From Desulfovibrio desulfuricans (GTDB lineage: Bacteria > Desulfobacterota > Desulfovibrionia > Desulfovibrionales > Desulfovibrionaceae), in the NCBI RefSeq assembly GCF_004801255.1, contig NZ_CP036295.1, positions 2,306,001 to 2,370,000 of the forward strand: a stretch of 64,000 nucleotides of DNA, written 5' to 3'. This document shows positions 60,565 to 64,000 of this stretch, piece after piece. The number at the start of each line of letters is the position of its first letter. The stretch's first letter is position 1. The notes under the pieces are model-generated. The model saw only the letters and a list, made by a program, of their open reading frames with translations, was not told where the DNA came from and ran no database searches. The translations under genes and the position numbers were made by a program.

Positions 60565-60592
60565 GTATTAGACCGGTCGTATATTATGTCAA
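60565..60592 (-). promoter_or_regulatory. promoter of the flavin reductase / nitroreductase operon with embedded operator
   Basis: On the minus strand TTGACA (60587-60592) and TAATAC (60565-60570) are 16 bases apart, and the spacer contains GACCGGTC (60571-60578). It matches the TetR promoter across ATA-GACCGGTCTAAT. Confidence 0.65.
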
Positions 60593-60927
60593 GCCGCTTT
60601 TGTCCTGCCACAAAATTTATATACATCCTGCAAGCGCGCAAAGTATTGCACAATGGTGCAACTTTGCAGGATCAGGCAAGTAAATTAGAGAATTGTGCTA
60701 GCGACCAACCATCACGCGGGGTTATGAATACACCGTATCATTGAGAAAAGATATTGACCAATCCTCCCGCGGGCAGTCTGAACACTTTGCGCGGCTTCAG
60801 GCCGCTGACGGGAAAAGCGCCTGACAACAGCCGCACAGGGACAACAAAGGCAATATTTTTGTGTGCCTTCGATTGGGCAATATTTTCAGATTACGTTGTG
60901 AAAGATAACCAGCAAGGGTGATGACAT

Positions 60928-62061
60928 ATGGAAAAAGCAAAGGTGTATTTTACCGACTTTCGCACCAAGGCCTTTGGCGATGGCCTGCCCACCAAACTAA
61001 AAAAAATGATCAAAAAGGCCGGTATCGGCCATATCGATATGAAGGGCCGCTTTGTGGCCATAAAGATGCATTTTGGCGAACTCGGCAATATCAGCTATCT
61101 GCGGCCCAACTACGCCCGAGCCGTTGTAGACACGGTCAAGGAATTTGGCGGCAAGCCATTTCTCACCGACTGCAACACCATGTACCCCGGCAGCCGTAAA
61201 AACGCTCTGGAGCATCTGGAATGCGCCTGGCAAAACGGTTTTACCGCGCTTACGGTTAATTGCCCCATACTGATCGGCGACGGCCTCAAAGGCACTGATG
61301 AAGCTCTGGTGCCTGTCGAGGGCGGCGAATTCGTCAAAGAAGCCAAAATTGGCCGGGCCGTCATGGATGCGGACGTCTTCATCAGCCTCACCCATTTTAA
61401 GGGGCACGAGATGACCGGCTTTGGCGGCACCCTCAAAAACATCGGCATGGGCTGCGGCTCGCGGGCTGGTAAAACGGAGCAGCACAGCAACGGCAAGCCC
61501 AATATCGACGAAGCAAAGTGCGTTGGCTGCCGTGCATGCATCAAACAGTGCGCCAACGACGCCCTGCACTTCTCCGCCGAAACCAAAAAAACCGCCATAA
61601 ACCACGACAACTGCGTAGGCTGTGGCCGCTGCCTTGGGGCGTGCAACTTCGACGCTATTTCCTTCAGCTTTGACGCCGCCGTCGAAATGCTCAACTGTAA
61701 AATGGCCGAATACACCAAGGCCGTGGTGCAGGGTCGCCCGAACTTCCACATCTCGCTGATTGTCGATGTTTCGCCCAACTGCGACTGCCATGGCGAAAAT
61801 GACGCGCCCATTCTGCCAAACATCGGCATGTTCGCCTCTTTTGACCCGCTGGCCCTTGATCAGGCCTGTGTGGACGCATGTATGAAGGCCAAGCCCCTGC
61901 CGGGCAGCCAGCTTGCCGAAAACCTCGCCAAAAAAAGATTTGTGGACCACCACGATCATTTTAGAAATTCGCGCCCTGAATCGGAATGGCGCACCTGCCT
62001 TGAGCATGCCGAAAAAATCGGTCTGGGCACGCGCGAGTATGAACTTATCGTAGTCAAGTAG
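60928..62061 (+). CDS. DUF362 protein with two 4Fe-4S ferredoxin motifs
   Basis: The 377-residue protein has a DUF362 domain (VAIKMHFGELGNISYLRPNYA, then MDADVFISLTHFKGHEMTGFGG). A bacterial ferredoxin insert at about residues 195-235 has two C-x2-C-x2-C-x3-C sets: CVGCRACIKQC and CVGCGRCLGAC. The function is unknown, and an electron-transfer or metal-center role is usual for the family. A ribosome site AAGGGTG precedes the ATG. It is followed by a strong terminator and is alone in its unit. Confidence 0.9.
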   Translation: MEKAKVYFTDFRTKAFGDGLPTKLKKMIKKAGIGHIDMKGRFVAIKMHFGELGNISYLRPNYARAVVDTVKEFGGKPFLTDCNTMYPGSRKNALEHLECAWQNGFTALTVNCPILIGDGLKGTDEALVPVEGGEFVKEAKIGRAVMDADVFISLTHFKGHEMTGFGGTLKNIGMGCGSRAGKTEQHSNGKPNIDEAKCVGCRACIKQCANDALHFSAETKKTAINHDNCVGCGRCLGACNFDAISFSFDAAVEMLNCKMAEYTKAVVQGRPNFHISLIVDVSPNCDCHGENDAPILPNIGMFASFDPLALDQACVDACMKAKPLPGSQLAENLAKKRFVDHHDHFRNSRPESEWRTCLEHAEKIGLGTREYELIVVK

Positions 62062-62073
62062 CACAGTTGAATT

Positions 62074-62110
62074 ACAACAATGGCCGGTCATGCACCGGCC
62101 ATTGTTGTTT
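62074..62110 (+). terminator. rho-independent terminator of the DUF362 gene
   Basis: ACAACAATGGCCGGT (62074-62088) pairs perfectly with 62094-62108 around a CATGC loop, followed by T. Confidence 0.88.
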
Positions 62111-62193
62111 GGGTACCAAACCTTTGCCCTGCACCATCAGGCCAGCCCAGCTTACACGCAGGCTGCCAGAATGCACAAAATAAGGAATTGCCC

Positions 62194-63078
62194 ATGCCGG
62201 ACATGGCCGAACTACTCGAAGAACTCGCCACCGTTGACGGCGGTTCTGTCCACTCGCCGATAAAGGGTGTACGCTTTTTTAAAAACACCAAGCAGACCCG
62301 CCGCAAGCCCCTGCTCTACACGCCAGGCATATGCATTGTAGCGTCGGGGTACAAACTGGGACATCTTGGCGGACAAACATTTCGCTATGACGCAGGCAAC
62401 TATCTGGTTACTTCCATTTCCATGCCTTTTGAGTGCGAATCCTTTCCCAATGGCAATGAGCCGCTGCTGGGGCTCTTCATCGATATAGACGTTGTGCAGC
62501 TCAACGACCTGATCCGTCAGGTGGACATGCATAATGAACCCCGCCAGACTGGGCCGCAGGACTTTCAGCTGGCCATTGGGCCGTCGGCAATGGACGAGGA
62601 AATGAAGGACGCCACCATACGCCTGCTCAAGGCCCACCGGTCAGTGCAGGAAACGAGAATTCTCGGGCCGTCGTACGTGCGCGAAATTCACTACCGTGCC
62701 CTGTGCGGCAGCCAGGCGCCAGTACTGCTCTCGGCTGCGCGCGGCAGCGGCTCGCTGGCACAGGTGCTAAACGCCATAAACCTGATGGAGCGCAGCTATC
62801 AGGACAAGTTTGACATCAAGCAGCTTGCTGTCTCCGCACACATGAGCACCTCGGCCTTTCACAAGGCATTCAAGGATATTACGGCAGATTCACCTTTGCA
62901 GTACCTTAAAAAAATCCGGCTGGCCAAGGCCAGGGACCTCATAGTGCAGCGGAGCATGAGGGCCAACCTTGCCGCCAGCGAGGTGGGCTACGAAAGCCCC
63001 TCGCAGTTCAGCAGAGAGTTTAAACGATACTTCGGTGAAAGCCCGGCGGAAGTAATGCGGGAAATGCGGTCGGCATAG
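62194..63078 (+). CDS. AraC-family transcriptional regulator
   Basis: The 294-residue protein has an N-terminal AraC_N-type sensor domain (YTPGICIVASGYKLGHLGGQTFRYDAGNYLV). At the C-terminus are two AraC helix-turn-helices (FDIKQLAVSAHMSTSAFHKAFKDITADSPLQYLKKIRLAKAR and LAASEVGYESPSQFSREFKRYFGESP). AAGGA precedes the ATG at 62194. The gene stands alone after the DUF362 terminator. Targets are unknown. The adjacent DUF362 gene is a candidate. Confidence 0.92.
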   Translation: MPDMAELLEELATVDGGSVHSPIKGVRFFKNTKQTRRKPLLYTPGICIVASGYKLGHLGGQTFRYDAGNYLVTSISMPFECESFPNGNEPLLGLFIDIDVVQLNDLIRQVDMHNEPRQTGPQDFQLAIGPSAMDEEMKDATIRLLKAHRSVQETRILGPSYVREIHYRALCGSQAPVLLSAARGSGSLAQVLNAINLMERSYQDKFDIKQLAVSAHMSTSAFHKAFKDITADSPLQYLKKIRLAKARDLIVQRSMRANLAASEVGYESPSQFSREFKRYFGESPAEVMREMRSA

Positions 63079-63290
63079 GGCAGCGGCAGCAAAAACAGGC
63101 CATGACAAGCCAGCGCCTGTCCGCTGCAACCTCCCTGTCTGTAAACATATGGCCCGTCAGGCCATGCCGCATCATCCTGGCGGGGTTGCAAGCAGCCCCG
63201 CCAGGAGTCGGCCCCCATGCAGGCAAGCCAAATACAGCAACATCATACAGTTTATGTGGGACACGAAAAAATATCCCACAATACTGCAAA

Positions 63291-64000
63291 TCACCCCTGC
63301 TCGCCGCAACATTTTGCGTGGCTGCTGGCAGCCACGCAGTTGCGCCCCTGCCGTTTGGCTTCATACAGCAAGGCGTCCGCGTGCCGCAACAGAACGGATA
63401 AATCAGCAGCCGGGCCATCGCAGGTAACAACGCCGATAGAGACTGTTCCCTTGATCGGGTGTCCCAAAATAGAATCCAGCAGAAGCTCCGTCTTGGCTCT
63501 CAGGGCATTTGCCGTATCGCGGGCCAGATCGCTAGTGGCGTTGGGCAACAACAGACAGAATTCTTCGCCCCCCAACCGGCCGGAAATATCGCCCTTGTGC
63601 TCCGCCTGCTCAACAATGCGGGCAAACTCTTGCAAAACCGCATCGCCCACATCGTGCCCAAAGCGGTCATTGATGCTTTTGAAGTGATCAAGGTCCATCA
63701 TAAGCACAGAAACAGGTTTGCCGCTGGCTGCCATGCTGGCAATAATTTTATTACCTCTCGCAAACAGGGCCCGTCTGTTCAGCAAACCAGTCAGCTCGTC
63801 CATGCAGGCTTTACGGTCAAGGGCCATAAAAAGCAGACAAAAATTCCAGGCAATTGACATGGTGAGGGCAAAAACACGGATCATGCCCCCGTTAAAGCCC
63901 GCCTTTATCTCAGCCACCCCCATGTTGGCTGCCCATACGCCCCACCCTCTCACCAGATATAGGGTTGTGAACAGCAATAAAACAATTGCGCACGCTTTTC
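63291..64000 (-). CDS. diguanylate cyclase with N-terminal membrane region (partial at window edge)
   Basis: The reverse strand contains an open frame that continues without stop to the end of the window. Near its N-terminal part is a hydrophobic stretch (AIVLLLFTTLYLVRGWGVW and MIRVFALTMSIAWNFCLLFMAL). A GGDEF domain follows with MDELTGLLNRRALF, LMMDLDHFKSINDRFGHDVGD and the motif GGEEF (R-L-G-G-E-E-F), and then VSIGVVTCDG. The GGEEF variant is normally active. The missing start is beyond 64000. Confidence 0.9.
   Translation of the reverse strand, partial: KACAIVLLLFTTLYLVRGWGVWAANMGVAEIKAGFNGGMIRVFALTMSIAWNFCLLFMALDRKACMDELTGLLNRRALFARGNKIIASMAASGKPVSVLMMDLDHFKSINDRFGHDVGDAVLQEFARIVEQAEHKGDISGRLGGEEFCLLLPNATSDLARDTANALRAKTELLLDSILGHPIKGTVSIGVVTCDGPAADLSVLLRHADALLYEAKRQGRNCVAASSHAKCCGEQG

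Noticed and set aside
1..64000. CRISPR array, prophage structural genes, rRNA operon
   Set aside because: No regularly spaced repeats, no capsid or tail-like genes and no rRNA sequence were seen.

Overview
The window looks like a chromosomal segment of a sulfate-reducing deltaproteobacterium of the Desulfovibrionaceae (Desulfovibrio type). The evidence is the flgF-flgG-flgA-flgH order, a Desulfovibrio-style outer-membrane porin, -24/-12 (sigma-54) promoters, a selenocysteine-containing HesB/IscA-like protein, DUF362 ferredoxin and flavoredoxin-like proteins, and high GC with AT-rich islands. No rRNA, CRISPR array or replication origin was seen. One intact tRNA (Leu, CAG) is present.

Layout. 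0-3.7 kb: minus-strand flagellar rod/P-ring/L-ring genes behind a probable sigma-54 promoter. 3.75-14.1 kb: accessory DNA beginning at the tRNA-Leu gene. It holds an ISL3-type insertion sequence, a frameshifted tyrosine integrase, a LysR / YczE-like membrane protein / methyltransferase / DHA2 exporter block, a tRNA-Arg 3' remnant that is probably an old attachment site, and a badly decayed CobT-like VWA gene. 14.5-26.3 kb: a glycyl-radical-enzyme (GRE) locus. It has a PAS-AAA-Fis sigma-54 activator, a GRE with an unusual C-V-S active-site loop, its activase, a HesB-like selenoprotein with an in-frame UGA, a second copy with Cys in the same position, two transporters, and a DUF4125-like / TauE-like / NhaD-like operon. 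Three sigma-54 elements in this locus (GRE, amino-acid permease, DUF4125 operon) suggest one regulon. An att-like sequence and a repeat matching the integrase promoter lie near 27 kb, so 3.8-27 kb may be one composite island.

27.5-30.4 kb: a Cache-HAMP-PAS-GGDEF-EAL protein. 31-41 kb: a sigma-54-preceded catabolic operon. It has a five-gene branched-chain-type ABC importer, an amidase-signature hydrolase, a class III aminotransferase, an iron alcohol dehydrogenase and an M20 hydrolase. The arrangement suggests uptake and hydrolysis of an amide, then conversion of an amine to an alcohol through an aldehyde. 41.3-43 kb: an AT-rich two-gene module with a PD-(D/E)XK nuclease-like protein. 43.1-47.4 kb: a large LplT-PlsC-ACP-acyl-ACP-synthetase fusion with an ArsR-type regulator.

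47.5-58.2 kb: a Crp/Fnr regulator divergent from an arylsulfotransferase-family protein, then an anion transporter, a porin and a second, exported arylsulfotransferase-family protein. After these come a LacI regulator, an MHS transporter and a metallophosphoesterase. 58.5-60.6 kb: a NemR-like TetR regulator and a nitroreductase / flavin reductase pair sharing the same operator inside their promoters. 60.9-64 kb: a DUF362 ferredoxin protein, an AraC regulator and a truncated GGDEF protein at the edge.
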